Shown here: in pieces, positions 6,245-14,942 of the stretch
Layout of the letters: each line of letters opens with the position of its first letter
Numbering within the stretch: the stretch's first letter is position 1
DNA from: Bacillota bacterium
Lineage (GTDB): Bacteria; Bacillota; Clostridia; Lachnospirales; Lachnospiraceae
NCBI GenBank assembly: GCA_023399455.1
Contig: JAEWPN010000072.1
Coordinates: 1 to 25,315, forward strand
Direction of reading: 5' to 3'
Length of the DNA: 25,315 nucleotides
The notes under the pieces: model-generated
The model's database searches: none
Told to the model about the DNA's origin: nothing
Seen by the model: only the letters and a program-made list of their open reading frames with translations
Program-made: the position numbers and the translations under genes

Positions 6245-8326
6245 CTAAACCTTAAACCGGCCCATCAGACCGCTCATTTCCTCTGATTTTCCCTGCAGGC
6301 GTTCTGATCTTTCCGCCAATTGATTTAATACTTCTCTCTGATTCTTAATAGTCCCTGTAACTGCCTGGGTAGATGCCGCCACCTGTTCCGAAAATGCCGA
6401 TATGCTTGTTATGGATTTCACCATCTGATCTCTGCTGCCTCCCATGCTCTCCAAATCTTCCAATACAATCTGGAATCCTCTCAGCAGCTCTCCGATACAG
6501 CCTTCCATCCGGGCAAATATATGATTCGTTTCTTCTAACGATACCTTCTGTATATTTACGATACCTTCTGCCTTTTCCGCCGATCTGGTAGCTTCAGCCG
6601 TCATCTTATCCGTTTGATCTATGATATTCTTTATTTCATTTCCGGCTGCCATAGACTGATCTGCCAGCTTTCGTATTTCCTCTGCGACCACTGCAAAGCC
6701 TTTTCCCTGCATACCTGCACGGGCCGCTTCTATAGACGCATTCAGCGACAGCAGATTCGTCTGTGCGGCTATTTCATTTATGGTATTCACTATGCCGCCT
6801 ATATTTTCCGACTGGTTCCGTACCCTCAGTATATTTTCCACCAATTCTTTTGTTACATCTATCGTATCATTTGATTTCTCGTTTAAGTTATTTATTTTCT
6901 GCCTGCCCTCGGTCAGCGACCCCATAACCTCATCTGCATTTTGACTCATATGCTCGGTATTCTCGCATATGCTCTGGATCTGCTCGGTAAATTCGGACAT
7001 CTGTACCATACAATGTTCCGTATCTTCTGCCTGGGAAGAAGCTCCCGCCGATACCTCATCCATGGTTGCCGCTATATCCTGAATCGCTGTCACCACTATA
7101 TCCGAAGTCTCATTGACCTTCCTTACCGACATTGCTACTTCTTCTTCAAAACCGGTCAGTTCTCCAATCAGCTCACGAACACATCCGCCCATATGGTTGA
7201 TAGAGTCCGCAAGTGTATGAAACTCGTCTTTTCTTCTGGTGGAAACCGACTGGGTAAAATCTCCCCCCGACATCTTCTCAAGGAATCGCCTGATGTTCTT
7301 TATCTCCTTACCGATACCCGTGGATATACCGATTCCCAAAGTCAGTGCCACAATAACGGCGATGGCGACGAAGGCAACTGTAACCGTACGGATATGTGAC
7401 ACTTCACTGACAATGCGTTCCATTGGAATCAAAGCGCATACCTTCATTCCCGTCTCGCCGATATCAGAATATGTAAACAGATACTTTTCCTCATGATACT
7501 CCACAAAGCTGCTTTGCTGCCCCTCAGCGCCGGCAGCCGTATAATCTGCAAATATCTTCTCGCCGTCGGGCAGCGGCTCCGTATCCATCTTTCCCTCTTT
7601 CCACGTTTCCTTCACAAGTATTTCCCTGCCGTCAGGCGTTATGATTCCTTTCATGCTTCCTTCCCCGAAATTCATAGTGCCCAGCGCTTGTTCCATGAAA
7701 TCCTTGCTGATATCCGCTACAATCACACCTGTCTTATCCGCAAATCTGGTCACATAGGAACACGCATACTTCTCTCTTTGATATCCAAGCTGTTCGTCAA
7801 TATAATCATGGTAACCAATCCATGTATTTGCCGTCTTGCCATCCGCAAAAACCTTTACAGGCTCCGTCTTCATGAATTCCTCATAAGCATTATCCGGTAA
7901 AAGTCTGGACTGAGTAGTGCTGATCACGCACTTCCCCTTTTCCGCAAAAATAAAATAGTCTCCCATATGTTTCAATGTTACCTGAGAAACACTCATGCTC
8001 AGCAACAGATTGTTATATGCCTGTATGCCCTCGGATGTATTATGCTCGTAATACTTGGAATAATAATCCTGAAGGTTTTTATCCATGAGCATTTCCGTCA
8101 TTTTTGATTTTGTCGTATCGCATACCAGGGTCAGATACAGATCCATTGCCGTCATCGTCGCTTGCGCAGACTCCTCATATTTTTCTGTCACAACGTTGGA
8201 AGCAGTACGGTATGATACCGCTCCCAATAAAATAATGAGGATGACCGGTATGCAGAAGGCTTTCATAAGTGATGCCGCAATTCCTTTTTTCTTCCCTGCG
8301 TTCTTTGCTATCCACTTTTTCTTCAT
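6245..8326 (-). CDS. Methyl-accepting chemotaxis protein with extracytoplasmic sensor domain
   Basis: This 693-aa transmembrane chemoreceptor relays ligand signals to CheA/CheW. A basic N-terminus leads to TM1 (about 24-41). The outside sensor region spans about 42-310, in the size range of double-Cache domains, and has no recognised ligand motif. TM2 follows (about 314-336), then a HAMP domain (about 337-390) and a signalling domain. The hairpin tip is intact: [20 protein letters not shown] at about 517-536, then [15 protein letters not shown]. There is no C-terminal CheR-binding pentapeptide; the protein ends GLMGRFKV. Genes for che or flagellar components are not in the window. The gene follows pyrD after a terminator and a repeat, so it is probably transcribed on its own. 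Confidence 0.95.
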   Translation of the reverse strand: MKKKWIAKNAGKKKGIAASLMKAFCIPVILIILLGAVSYRTASNVVTEKYEESAQATMTAMDLYLTLVCDTTKSKMTEMLMDKNLQDYYSKYYEHNTSEGIQAYNNLLLSMSVSQVTLKHMGDYFIFAEKGKCVISTTQSRLLPDNAYEEFMKTEPVKVFADGKTANTWIGYHDYIDEQLGYQREKYACSYVTRFADKTGVIVADISKDFMEQALGTMNFGEGSMKGIITPDGREILVKETWKEGKMDTEPLPDGEKIFADYTAAGAEGQQSSFVEYHEEKYLFTYSDIGETGMKVCALIPMERIVSEVSHIRTVTVAFVAIAVIVALTLGIGISTGIGKEIKNIRRFLEKMSGGDFTQSVSTRRKDEFHTLADSINHMGGCVRELIGELTGFEEEVAMSVRKVNETSDIVVTAIQDIAATMDEVSAGASSQAEDTEHCMVQMSEFTEQIQSICENTEHMSQNADEVMGSLTEGRQKINNLNEKSNDTIDVTKELVENILRVRNQSENIGGIVNTINEIAAQTNLLSLNASIEAARAGMQGKGFAVVAEEIRKLADQSMAAGNEIKNIIDQTDKMTAEATRSAEKAEGIVNIQKVSLEETNHIFARMEGCIGELLRGFQIVLEDLESMGGSRDQMVKSITSISAFSEQVAASTQAVTGTIKNQREVLNQLAERSERLQGKSEEMSGLMGRFKV

Positions 8327-8451
8327 AACTCCCGTCCTTTCGCCCCGTAATAGATTTAGAATTCCTTAAATTCAATATAACATTCCAAAAATCGCCATTC
8401 TATGCAAAAGTTGCCCGGATTCATCTAAAAATTGCTAAGAACAAAAGTGTG

Positions 8452-8503
8452 CTCCGCACACGTAGCTGCGCATCCATTTTTATGTAACAGGGGCACTTAC
8501 CTA
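8452..8503. repeat. Intergenic repeat, copy 1 (second copy at 25147-25217)
   Basis: Bases 8452-8475 match 25147-25170 at 23 of 24 positions (shared core GCGTAGCTGCGCATCC except one base in this copy). A second block, CAGGGGCACTTACC at 8488-8501, matches CAGGAGCACTTTCC at 25194-25207. The two blocks are separated by 12 nt here and 23 nt in the other copy. Here the spacer is one arm of the 12-bp inverted repeat ATTTTTATGTAA (8476-8487)/TTACATAAAAAT (8504-8515). GTGTGC/GCACAC at 8448-8459 (loop TCC) forms a further hairpin at the left edge. Confidence 0.65.
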
Positions 8504-8507
8504 TTAC

Positions 8508-8553
8508 ATAAAAATCAGGAGAAGCCTATATTATCAATAGGTTCCTCCTGATT
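8508..8553 (-). terminator. Intrinsic terminator downstream of pyrD
   Basis: On the minus strand AATCAGGAG pairs with CTCCTGATT (8545-8553 with 8513-8521), with an inner CCTAT/ATAGG extension, and a run of five U follows. It starts 22 bp after the pyrD stop and ends the pyrimidine operon before the chemoreceptor gene. Confidence 0.8.
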
Positions 8554-8575
8554 ATTTATTCTTTATTAATTTCGG

Positions 8576-9478
8576 CTATTCCACACTGCCAATCAAAGAA
8601 TTGATATCCTCAATCCGATATTTTCTCATATATTCTTCGATGCCTTCTACCGTCTCCTCCGTCGCATACGGATTCACGAAGTTCATTGCCCCCACCGCCA
8701 CCGCCGTCGCTCCCGCCAGGAGAAATTCAATGGCATCCTCCGCATCTGCGATTCCTCCCATACCGATGATCGGGATTTGCACCGCGTGAGAGGCCTGGTA
8801 GACCATGCGCACCGCCACCGGCTTGATGGCAGGGCCGGAAAGTCCGCCGGTTTTATTGGCAAGAGCAAAGGTTCTTTTATGGATATCAATTTTCATCCCG
8901 GTAATCGTATTGATCAGGGAAAGCGCATCCGCTCCCGCAGCCTCTGCAGCTTTTGCCATTTCCGTTATATCCGTCACGTTGGGGCTAAGCTTCATAACCA
9001 CCGGCTGCTTTGCCTTTTTCTTGATCTGGGACGTGATATCATAGAGGCAGTCCGCCTTCTGCCCGAAAGCAATCGCGCCTTCCTTCACATTGGGGCAGGA
9101 AACATTGATCTCAAGCATATCTACCTCAGAATCCCCAAGGCGTTCTACTACTTCCAAATAGTCCTCTACCGTTTTTCCGCAGACATTCACGACGATTTTC
9201 GTATCATATTTTTTCAAAAAAGGAACGTCCCTTTGCAGGAATACCTCCACTCCCGGGTTCTGCAGGCCAATGGCGTTCAGCATCCCTCCGTAGGTCTCCG
9301 CTATCCGGGGAGTAGGATTCCCTTCCCAAGGAACATTGGCCACACCTTTGGTCACCACGGCACCCAACCGGTTCAAATCTACGAACTGTGCATATTCCAT
9401 GCCCGAACCGAAGGTCCCTGATGCCGTCATTACCGGATTCTTGAACTCGACGCCCGCTATCGTTACTTTTGTATTCAT
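8576..9478 (-). CDS. pyrD: Dihydroorotate dehydrogenase, type 1B catalytic subunit
   Basis: PyrD oxidises dihydroorotate to orotate in UMP synthesis. It is the FMN subunit that works with PyrK to pass electrons to NAD. The protein is 300 aa, with no membrane-binding N-terminal extension, as in class 1B. NVSCPNVKEGAIAFGQ at 125-140 holds the catalytic Cys128 characteristic of class 1. GTFGSG, MKLSPNVTDI and the FMN-binding IIGMGGIADAEDA are also present. AAGGAGG lies 8 nt before the ATG. pyrK is 25 bp upstream, which confirms the 1B type. No pyrE or pyrF follows, so those steps must be encoded elsewhere. Confidence 0.97.
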   Translation of the reverse strand: MNTKVTIAGVEFKNPVMTASGTFGSGMEYAQFVDLNRLGAVVTKGVANVPWEGNPTPRIAETYGGMLNAIGLQNPGVEVFLQRDVPFLKKYDTKIVVNVCGKTVEDYLEVVERLGDSEVDMLEINVSCPNVKEGAIAFGQKADCLYDITSQIKKKAKQPVVMKLSPNVTDITEMAKAAEAAGADALSLINTITGMKIDIHKRTFALANKTGGLSGPAIKPVAVRMVYQASHAVQIPIIGMGGIADAEDAIEFLLAGATAVAVGAMNFVNPYATEETVEGIEEYMRKYRIEDINSLIGSVE

Positions 9479-9503
9479 TCAATGTCCTCCTTGGCTTTCC
9501 CTG

Positions 9504-10286
9504 TCAGATTTCCACATCCCGCGCATCGAATACGGGACCGTCCGTACAGATTCTCGCATTATTAACATGGGAATGTTTGTCCCTTTCTTTCGTCCGGCAG
9601 ACACAGCCCAGGCACGCGCCGACTCCGCAGGCCATCCGCTCCTCCAGTGAAATGTAAGCCTCTATCCCTTCCATCTCCGCATACTTTTTTATCGCCCGCA
9701 GCATAGGCATCGGGCCGCAGGCCATGATGACCTCGGGGCGAATGCTCAGAGCCGACACTGCGTCCAGCACGTTTCCCTTTGTTCCGGCGCTGCCGTCCTC
9801 AGTCGCCGCATATACCGGCGCATATTCCTCCATATCACTTTTCAGAAAGAGCTGTCCGTTCCTATAACCTGCGATTACCATTATCTCTCTGGCCTTTCCT
9901 TCGCTTTTCAGGTCCTTGGCAAGCTGTAACATGGGGGGGATTCCAATACCTCCGCCCATCAGAACCACCCGTTTTCCTGCTGCTTTCGAAAGAGGAAAGC
10001 CGTTTCCCAGATTTCCCAATATTTTAATATTTCTGCCCGTATGATAAAGGGATAATTCTTCCGTTCCTTTGCCTACTACGCGATAGACGATCCTAAGTCT
10101 GTTCCCTTCCCTATCCGATTCGCAGATGCTTATTGGTCTGGGGAGAAGGGTGCTCTCACTGTGTGGATATATGCAAATAAACTGCCCTGCCTTTGCTCCG
10201 GATGCCAAATCGCTCTCTATCCACATATCGTAAATGTCATCAGCTATTTTCGTCTGTGACAGAACCTTTGTTTTTACCTTTTTCAT
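9504..10286 (-). CDS. pyrK: Dihydroorotate dehydrogenase electron transfer subunit
   Basis: PyrK carries FAD and a [2Fe-2S] cluster and links PyrD to NAD. It is 260 aa long and belongs to the ferredoxin-reductase superfamily. The FAD motif RPISIC is at 50-55. The nucleotide-binding GGGIGIPPML is at 111-120 and CGPMPML at 190-196. The cluster ligands are Cys220, Cys225, Cys228 (CGVGACLGC) and Cys247 (ARICTDGP). GGAACAG precedes the ATG, a modest ribosome site. It lies between pyrC and pyrD on the same strand, with a 132-bp hairpin-rich gap after pyrC. Confidence 0.97.
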   Translation of the reverse strand: MKKVKTKVLSQTKIADDIYDMWIESDLASGAKAGQFICIYPHSESTLLPRPISICESDREGNRLRIVYRVVGKGTEELSLYHTGRNIKILGNLGNGFPLSKAAGKRVVLMGGGIGIPPMLQLAKDLKSEGKAREIMVIAGYRNGQLFLKSDMEEYAPVYAATEDGSAGTKGNVLDAVSALSIRPEVIMACGPMPMLRAIKKYAEMEGIEAYISLEERMACGVGACLGCVCRTKERDKHSHVNNARICTDGPVFDARDVEI

Positions 10287-10344
10287 CTGTTCCGTTGCCC
10301 TTTATCCTTTCAAAATTTGATGTACCATCCGCTTAAATCGAGTC

Positions 10345-10411
10345 AAACACCCCGCCGTAAGTTGCGGGGTATTTGGCCCTCGCGGCATTCGCCAAATGCA
10401 GGCAAGCCTGC
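10345..10411. repeat. GC-rich multi-hairpin repeat-like element between pyrC and pyrK
   Basis: AAACACCCCGC (10345-10355) pairs with GCGGGGTATTT (10364-10374) with one mismatch. TTTGG (10372-10376) pairs with CCAAA (10392-10396). GCAGGC (10398-10403) pairs with GCCTGC (10406-10411) around an AA loop. The composition is far more GC-rich than the surrounding spacer. No U-run follows on either strand, so it is more likely a mobile palindromic repeat or an mRNA processing or attenuation structure within the operon than a full terminator. Confidence 0.6.
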
Positions 10412-10418
10412 GCCTGGC

Positions 10419-11690
10419 TCATTGCCCGCGGGAATAAACAACTTTTCCTCCGCAAATGGTGTAATGAATCCTGCATGGCAGACTCTCCCCTGTAAAGGGG
10501 GTGTTCGATGATTTGGAAAGGTAGCTCGCAGGCGTCCATGTCTCATCTTTATCGAATATGACCAAATCTCCGGGGCCGCCTTCCTCCAGATAGCCTGCAT
10601 CCAAATGATAAAGCATTGCCGGCTGATAGGACATGCGGCTTAACAGCTCGTTCATGGAAAGATATCCCTTCTCCACCAGCTCCCGCACGCCTAAGGAAAG
10701 AGATGTTTCAAGACCGATAATTCCGCTGGGAGCCTCCGTAAGGGGCTTTCCCTTCTCCTCTGCACTGTGGGGTGCGTGATCCGTAGCTATAATTCCTATA
10801 GTTCCGTCCTGAAGTCCTTTTATAATGGCGAGCCGGTCCTCCTCCTCTCTAAGGGGAGGGTTCATCTTCGCCAGAGAGCCATGAAAAATCACAGCCTCCT
10901 CCGTCAAAGTAAAGTGGTGAGGCGTGGCCTCCGCATATATGTGCGGGTTTGTCTTTCTCGCCTGGCGGACCAGGTCAACCGCTTCTTTTGTACTGATATG
11001 CTGAATGGATATGTCGGCACCGAGTCCCTGTGCGAGGGCAATATCCCGCCTTACCATATCGATTTCCGCCATCCGGTCCGATCCTTCGATTCCGTAATAT
11101 TCAGAAGCCTTCCCTGCATTCACTCCGTTATTGGCAATATATTCCGGATTCTCCTCATGAAAGCTAAGGGGCTTGTTAAGCTTCTTCGCCTGAACCATCG
11201 CCTGCTTTACGATGTTTTCATCCAAAAGAGGGATGCCGTCATCGGTAAAACCTACCGCTCCCATTTCAGACAGGCGTTCCATGTCCGTAAGTGCTTGTCC
11301 TTCCATTCCTATGGTAATATTGGCACAGGTCTCCACATGAATCCCCGTCTCTTTTCCCTTTTGCAGCACATATGCCAAGGTCTCCTCGTTATCCACGGGA
11401 GGTCTTGTATTAGCCATCATAACCACCGTGGTAAAGCCGCCTTTTGCCGCAGCCTTCGCTCCTGTAGCTATGTCTTCTTTATACGTAAAGCCAGGGTCCC
11501 TGAAATGCACATGCACATCCACCAAGCCCGGAGCAACTATTTTCCCCGCCGCATCGATGACCCTCGTGCCCTCCTCGGGTTCGATTCCGGGACCCAGCCT
11601 GACAATTCTCTCATCCTTTATTAAAATATCCGCCGTGCCTTCCTTTCCGCTTTTCGGATCCAGCACATACCCGTTTTTTATTAATATCAT
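10419..11690 (-). CDS. pyrC: Dihydroorotase, class I
   Basis: PyrC closes carbamoyl-aspartate to dihydroorotate. At 423 aa it is the long class I form of the amidohydrolase fold. Metal ligands are visible: His60 and His62 in DVHVHFRDPG, His178 in SFHEE, His231 in IQHIS, and Asp304 in IATDHAPHS. NTRPPVDN at 94-101 contributes to substrate binding. The start ATG at 11690 follows a GAGG-containing ribosome site. It is the first gene of the pyrC-pyrK-pyrD operon and is preceded by a recognisable promoter and a leader of about 80 nt. No PyrR-binding consensus was found in that leader. Confidence 0.97.
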   Translation of the reverse strand: MILIKNGYVLDPKSGKEGTADILIKDERIVRLGPGIEPEEGTRVIDAAGKIVAPGLVDVHVHFRDPGFTYKEDIATGAKAAAKGGFTTVVMMANTRPPVDNEETLAYVLQKGKETGIHVETCANITIGMEGQALTDMERLSEMGAVGFTDDGIPLLDENIVKQAMVQAKKLNKPLSFHEENPEYIANNGVNAGKASEYYGIEGSDRMAEIDMVRRDIALAQGLGADISIQHISTKEAVDLVRQARKTNPHIYAEATPHHFTLTEEAVIFHGSLAKMNPPLREEEDRLAIIKGLQDGTIGIIATDHAPHSAEEKGKPLTEAPSGIIGLETSLSLGVRELVEKGYLSMNELLSRMSYQPAMLYHLDAGYLEEGGPGDLVIFDKDETWTPASYLSKSSNTPFTGESLPCRIHYTICGGKVVYSRGQ

Positions 11691-11776
11691 CCTCGTTCTC
11701 CATGTTCGTTACTGTTCACTCCGTTCTCAGTAACTTCTTAGTAACGTATATTTGTTTTATCCTTATCCTCGAAACA

Positions 11777-11806
11777 AGTATAGCCTATTCTCCCTGTAAC
11801 AATCAA
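11777..11806 (-). promoter_or_regulatory. Putative sigma-A promoter of the pyr operon
   Basis: TTGATT (11801-11806) and TATACT (11777-11782) on the minus strand are 18 bp apart. The -35 box overlaps the stop codon of the upstream lipoprotein gene. The leader that follows contains the hairpin GTTACTG/CAGTAAC (11708-11714 with 11728-11734), without a U-run. Confidence 0.5.
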
Positions 11807-12237
11807 TCAAAAACTACCGACTTATCAAAATATTCCGTTTTCAGCACAATATAAGGATAGGATGCGCTTTCCTTCTCCTGCGCCTTATAAAGTTCCCTGC
11901 TTTCTGCTTCGGGCCCGATCAGGTTCGTGTCTACATATACCGCATTTCCCGTCATATACAGCCCGTTTACCGTGATACTGTAGCCTCCTGTCTCCTGTCG
12001 TCCATAGCCGACGCAGATGTAGATATAATCGTTGTCCTGGTAAGTGATTTTAAATTCCTTTTCTTTTTTATCTTCTATGATCTGCTTTAATTCCTCCGGT
12101 AAATTATCTTCTCCCAATACTGTAAATTCTATATCTTTAATCTTTTCATTCATGTCCCCCGTTTTACCCCCGCACCCTGACAGACACGAAAGCAGCGCTG
12201 TAACCGCTACTACGAGTAAAATCCATTTCTTCCTCAT
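11803..12237 (-). CDS. PrcB-like (PrcB_C domain) lipoprotein
   Basis: This 144-aa protein has a lipoprotein signal peptide: MRKKW, a hydrophobic stretch, then LSGC with the lipidated Cys22. It would be anchored on the outer face of the membrane. The C-terminal part (about 68-144), with YICVGYGRQETGGYSITVNG and then SYPYIVLKTEYFDKSVVF, matches the PrcB_C domain pattern. That domain is named after PrcB, a partner of the Treponema PrtP protease. No protease gene lies next to it. It is divergent from plsC and upstream of pyrC, whose promoter overlaps its stop codon. A direct partner cannot be named. Confidence 0.75.
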   Translation of the reverse strand: MRKKWILLVVAVTALLSCLSGCGGKTGDMNEKIKDIEFTVLGEDNLPEELKQIIEDKKEKEFKITYQDNDYIYICVGYGRQETGGYSITVNGLYMTGNAVYVDTNLIGPEAESRELYKAQEKESASYPYIVLKTEYFDKSVVFD

Positions 12238-12335
12238 CTTCGCAACATCCTTTCCTCTTTCTATGAGTGTTCTGTATTCATTTCATTCTATTTTAGAAAC
12301 AAATCGACTATTCCTTTCCTGCGCCTTTTTTTCTA

Positions 12336-12364
12336 TTGCCTAATGCAAAAGCGTCCGCTATAAT
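12336..12364 (+). promoter_or_regulatory. Sigma-A promoter of plsC
   Basis: TTGCCT (12336-12341) and a perfect TATAAT (12359-12364) are separated by 17 bp. The transcript would start near 12371, giving a leader of about 42 nt that contains the GGGAGG ribosome site at 12397-12402. Confidence 0.75.
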
Positions 12365-12412
12365 AAATACTACAAATACAAAAAGAATTGCCTTTCGGGA
12401 GGACAAAATACC

Positions 12413-13147
12413 ATGATACGAATTATCGGCGTCGCCTCTTTTGTTATTTTATTTCTTATATTCAGCATTCCTCTTATGATTGCAGAATGGATCCTTGGTA
12501 AATTTAACATGGACAAAAAAAACACCAGCTCTCTTGCCATCGTAAATTGGGCATTTCGCTGCTGCCTGAAGATTGCGGGGACCACCGTGACTGTGATCGG
12601 GGAGGAAAATGTTCCCTTGGATGCTCCTGTATTATATGTGGGCAACCACAGGAGCTATTTCGACATCCTTCTCACCTATACGAGAGTTCCCAGGCCTACC
12701 GGTTATATCGCCAAAAAGGAAATGCAGAAATTCCCCTTGTTAGTTAACTGGATGAACAACCTTCACTGCCTTTTCCTCGACCGTAAGGACATAAAGCAGG
12801 GCTTGCAGACTATTTTGCAAGGAATCGAAAAGGTGAAGTCGGGAATCTCTATCTGCATCTTTCCCGAAGGAACGAGAAACAAGGTAAATGATACTTTTCT
12901 CCCTTTCCATGAAGGAAGCTTCAAGATAGCGGAGAAGTCGGGCTGCGCCATCATACCTATGTCCATCAACAATTCGGGAGCCATCTTCGAAGACCATCTG
13001 CCCAGAATCAAAAAGGCACATGTGGTAATCGAATACGGCAAACCCATATATATTAAAGATATGCCAAAAGAAGAGCGGAAGTTCGTAGGCGTATATGTAC
13101 AGAACATTGTAAAGGAAGCTTATTTTAAAAATAAAGAACTTGTGTAA
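12413..13147 (+). CDS. plsC: 1-acyl-sn-glycerol-3-phosphate acyltransferase
   Basis: PlsC converts lysophosphatidic acid to phosphatidic acid at the inner face of the membrane, a core phospholipid step. The protein is 244 aa. A hydrophobic N-terminal segment (about 3-28) anchors it. The acyltransferase motifs are present: NHRSYFD at 78-84 (catalytic His79 and Asp84), KKEMQKFPLL at 101-110, FLDRKD at 121-126, and FPEGTR at 150-155. It is one of only two plus-strand genes and is transcribed alone. Its last 28 bases overlap the 3' end of murF on the other strand. Confidence 0.94.
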   Translation: MIRIIGVASFVILFLIFSIPLMIAEWILGKFNMDKKNTSSLAIVNWAFRCCLKIAGTTVTVIGEENVPLDAPVLYVGNHRSYFDILLTYTRVPRPTGYIAKKEMQKFPLLVNWMNNLHCLFLDRKDIKQGLQTILQGIEKVKSGISICIFPEGTRNKVNDTFLPFHEGSFKIAEKSGCAIIPMSINNSGAIFEDHLPRIKKAHVVIEYGKPIYIKDMPKEERKFVGVYVQNIVKEAYFKNKELV

Positions 13148-14538
13148 AGCGCTTTCACAATCTCTTCAAAAGCCATTCCGTGAGATGCCTTCACCAATAC
13201 GGTGTCGCCCTTTCGCAGAATACCTGACATCTTTTCCAGGAATTCTTTTTTCCCTGGAAAATAGTAAAGCTCTGTATTCTCTCTGCCTGCTTCCTGCATT
13301 GCTTCTCCGGCACTGTCGTACATGTTTACTGACAGCTCCCCGATACAGACGATTACCTCGATGCCCTTTTCTACGGCATAGGCTCCCACTTTAGCATGCA
13401 TCCGTTCCTTATTGTCTCCGAGCTCGAACATATCCCCTATAACCGCTACCCTTCTGGTAAGCGCCGCTTCCAACAAATCCAGCGCTGCGCACATGGAGAC
13501 CGGATTGGCGTTATAGCAGTCGTCGATGACTACACGTTCCGGCAGGCGAATGATATTGCTCCTTCCTCCCAAGGGCTTTACCTTGGCTATCCCTTCCCGG
13601 ATCTGCGCTCCGCTAAGCCCCAGAAGACTTCCTACGCAGGCTGCTGCCAGCGCATTGTACACCATATGTCCGCCGGGCAGGGGAATCTCCGCCGTGAACT
13701 CGCCGTTCTCCATATGAATTTTCGCGCTGCTGCCAAAAAGTCCTTTGTTTTCTATCTCGTCCGCATATACGGGATTAGACTCATTCAGCCCGAAATAAAT
13801 CGGCTTTCTTCCCTTAAGTGCTTTATGCCCATTCATCTCTTCTATCCTGCGAAGCATATCGTCGTCGCCGTTAGCGCATATAGCACCGTCTTCCTGCATA
13901 AAGTCGAAGATCTCTGTCTTGGCCTGCAATATTCCTTCTCTGGATTTCAGGTTTTCCAAATGACATTCCCCTATATTGGTAAGTAAACAAATGTCCGGCC
14001 TCGCTATCTTGCTCAGTCTGTGCATCTCGCCGAAATCGCTGATTCCCATCTCAAGCACCACCGCCTGATGATGTTTTCGTATCTTCAGCACGGTCAGCGG
14101 GAGTCCTATCTCATTATTGTAATTTCCCTCCGTCTTAAGTACCTGGTACTTTTCAGCCAGCACCGAGGCGATGAATTCCTTCGTGCTCGTTTTCCCTACG
14201 CTGCCCGTTATGCCTACCACCTTAATGTCTAACTGCTTTCGGTAGAACTCTGCAATATCCTTCAGCGCCTGAAAGGAATCCTTCACGAGTATATAAGGGC
14301 CGTCCACCTCCTTAGGAACTCTCTCACACACAACGCCTGCCGCTTTATTATCCATGACCTGAGAGATGAAATCATGGCCGTCCACCCGCTCTCCCTTCGC
14401 CGCCACAAATAAGAAATTCTCTTCTACCAGCCGGGAATCCAGCACCACACCCGATACTTCTTTATCCGTCTCCCCGTCACAGCCAAACAGCTTCCCGCCG
14501 CAAGCTTCCGCTATCTTATGCAAAGTAAGGTTTTTCAT
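13120..14538 (-). CDS. murF: UDP-N-acetylmuramoyl-tripeptide--D-alanyl-D-alanine ligase
   Basis: MurF joins D-Ala-D-Ala to the UDP-MurNAc-tripeptide, the last cytoplasmic step of the pentapeptide precursor. The protein is 472 aa, usual for the family. The ATP P-loop GITGSVGKTSTKEF is at 109-122. The middle domain contains EMGISDFGEMHRLS and NIGECHLENLKSREGI. The C-terminal domain starts around VVIDDCYNANPVSM. The enzyme uses the dipeptide made by Ddl, whose gene lies upstream on the same strand. A 404-bp gap with a large inverted repeat separates the two. A purine-rich site with GGGAT precedes the ATG. Confidence 0.97.
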   Translation of the reverse strand: MKNLTLHKIAEACGGKLFGCDGETDKEVSGVVLDSRLVEENFLFVAAKGERVDGHDFISQVMDNKAAGVVCERVPKEVDGPYILVKDSFQALKDIAEFYRKQLDIKVVGITGSVGKTSTKEFIASVLAEKYQVLKTEGNYNNEIGLPLTVLKIRKHHQAVVLEMGISDFGEMHRLSKIARPDICLLTNIGECHLENLKSREGILQAKTEIFDFMQEDGAICANGDDDMLRRIEEMNGHKALKGRKPIYFGLNESNPVYADEIENKGLFGSSAKIHMENGEFTAEIPLPGGHMVYNALAAACVGSLLGLSGAQIREGIAKVKPLGGRSNIIRLPERVVIDDCYNANPVSMCAALDLLEAALTRRVAVIGDMFELGDNKERMHAKVGAYAVEKGIEVIVCIGELSVNMYDSAGEAMQEAGRENTELYYFPGKKEFLEKMSGILRKGDTVLVKASHGMAFEEIVKALYTSSLFLK

Positions 14539-14942
14539 TCTTTATCCCAATTCCTTTCCATTTATCGCAATTACATATACATATTTTATTTCAGACAATT
14601 ACGAAACTCGTAACTTTCGCTAATTTTATATACAATTCCAAGGCTTTCCGGAGACTTTCTTCAGTGTATTAGGTTTCAGTTCTTATAACGAACGGCTTGC
14701 ATTTTCTTAAGGAAACCTACGATTCACAGGGAAACTGCCGCATGGATGCGGCCGTTAGGCAGCACAGTACATGGATGTACTTTGCTGCCGGCCCGTCCCT
14801 TGTCGCTACATTTACGGTTTCCTTTAGAAAATACAGCTGTGAGCGAAGGAACAGAAACCTAATACATCGAAGAAAGCGTCTTCCTACCACAATTGTACAT
14901 AAAATTTTCACAACCTAACAATTTCGCAAACGTCTCCCCCGA
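14539..14942. other. 404-bp gene-free gap between ddl and murF
   Basis: No coding region with a ribosome site was found on either strand. Bases 14651-14884 form the inverted-repeat element listed separately. The flanks (14539-14650 and 14885-14942) are AT-rich and show no clear terminator for ddl and no convincing promoter for murF. Confidence 0.6.
14651..14884. repeat. 234-bp imperfect inverted repeat with two inner hairpins (MITE-like element or structured RNA)
   Basis: The arms pair over most of the length. CTTTCTTC (14655-14662) pairs with GAAGAAAG (14869-14876). TGTATTAGGTTTC (14665-14677) pairs with GAAACCTAATACA (14854-14866). ATTTTCT (14701-14707) pairs with AGAAAAT (14826-14832), and AAGGAAACC (14709-14717) with GGTTTCCTT (14816-14824). 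The centre holds two hairpins: GCCGCAT/ATGCGGC (14737-14752), and GCAGCA plus GTACAT paired with ATGTAC plus TGCTGC (14759-14788). Both are capped by the same CATGGATG sequence. No transposase is encoded. Confidence 0.75.

Noticed and set aside
10767..11624. 285-codon plus-strand reading frame opposite pyrC
   Set aside because: It is an antisense shadow of the dihydroorotase gene, rich in Arg, His and Cys, with no family similarity.
11690..11770. PyrR attenuator in the pyrC leader
   Set aside because: A hairpin is present but neither the PyrR-binding consensus nor an antiterminator/terminator pair with a U-run was found.
14697..14918. Short frames on both strands inside the 14651-14884 element
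   Set aside because: Both are by-products of the inverted repeat, lack ribosome sites and have no protein-like pattern.
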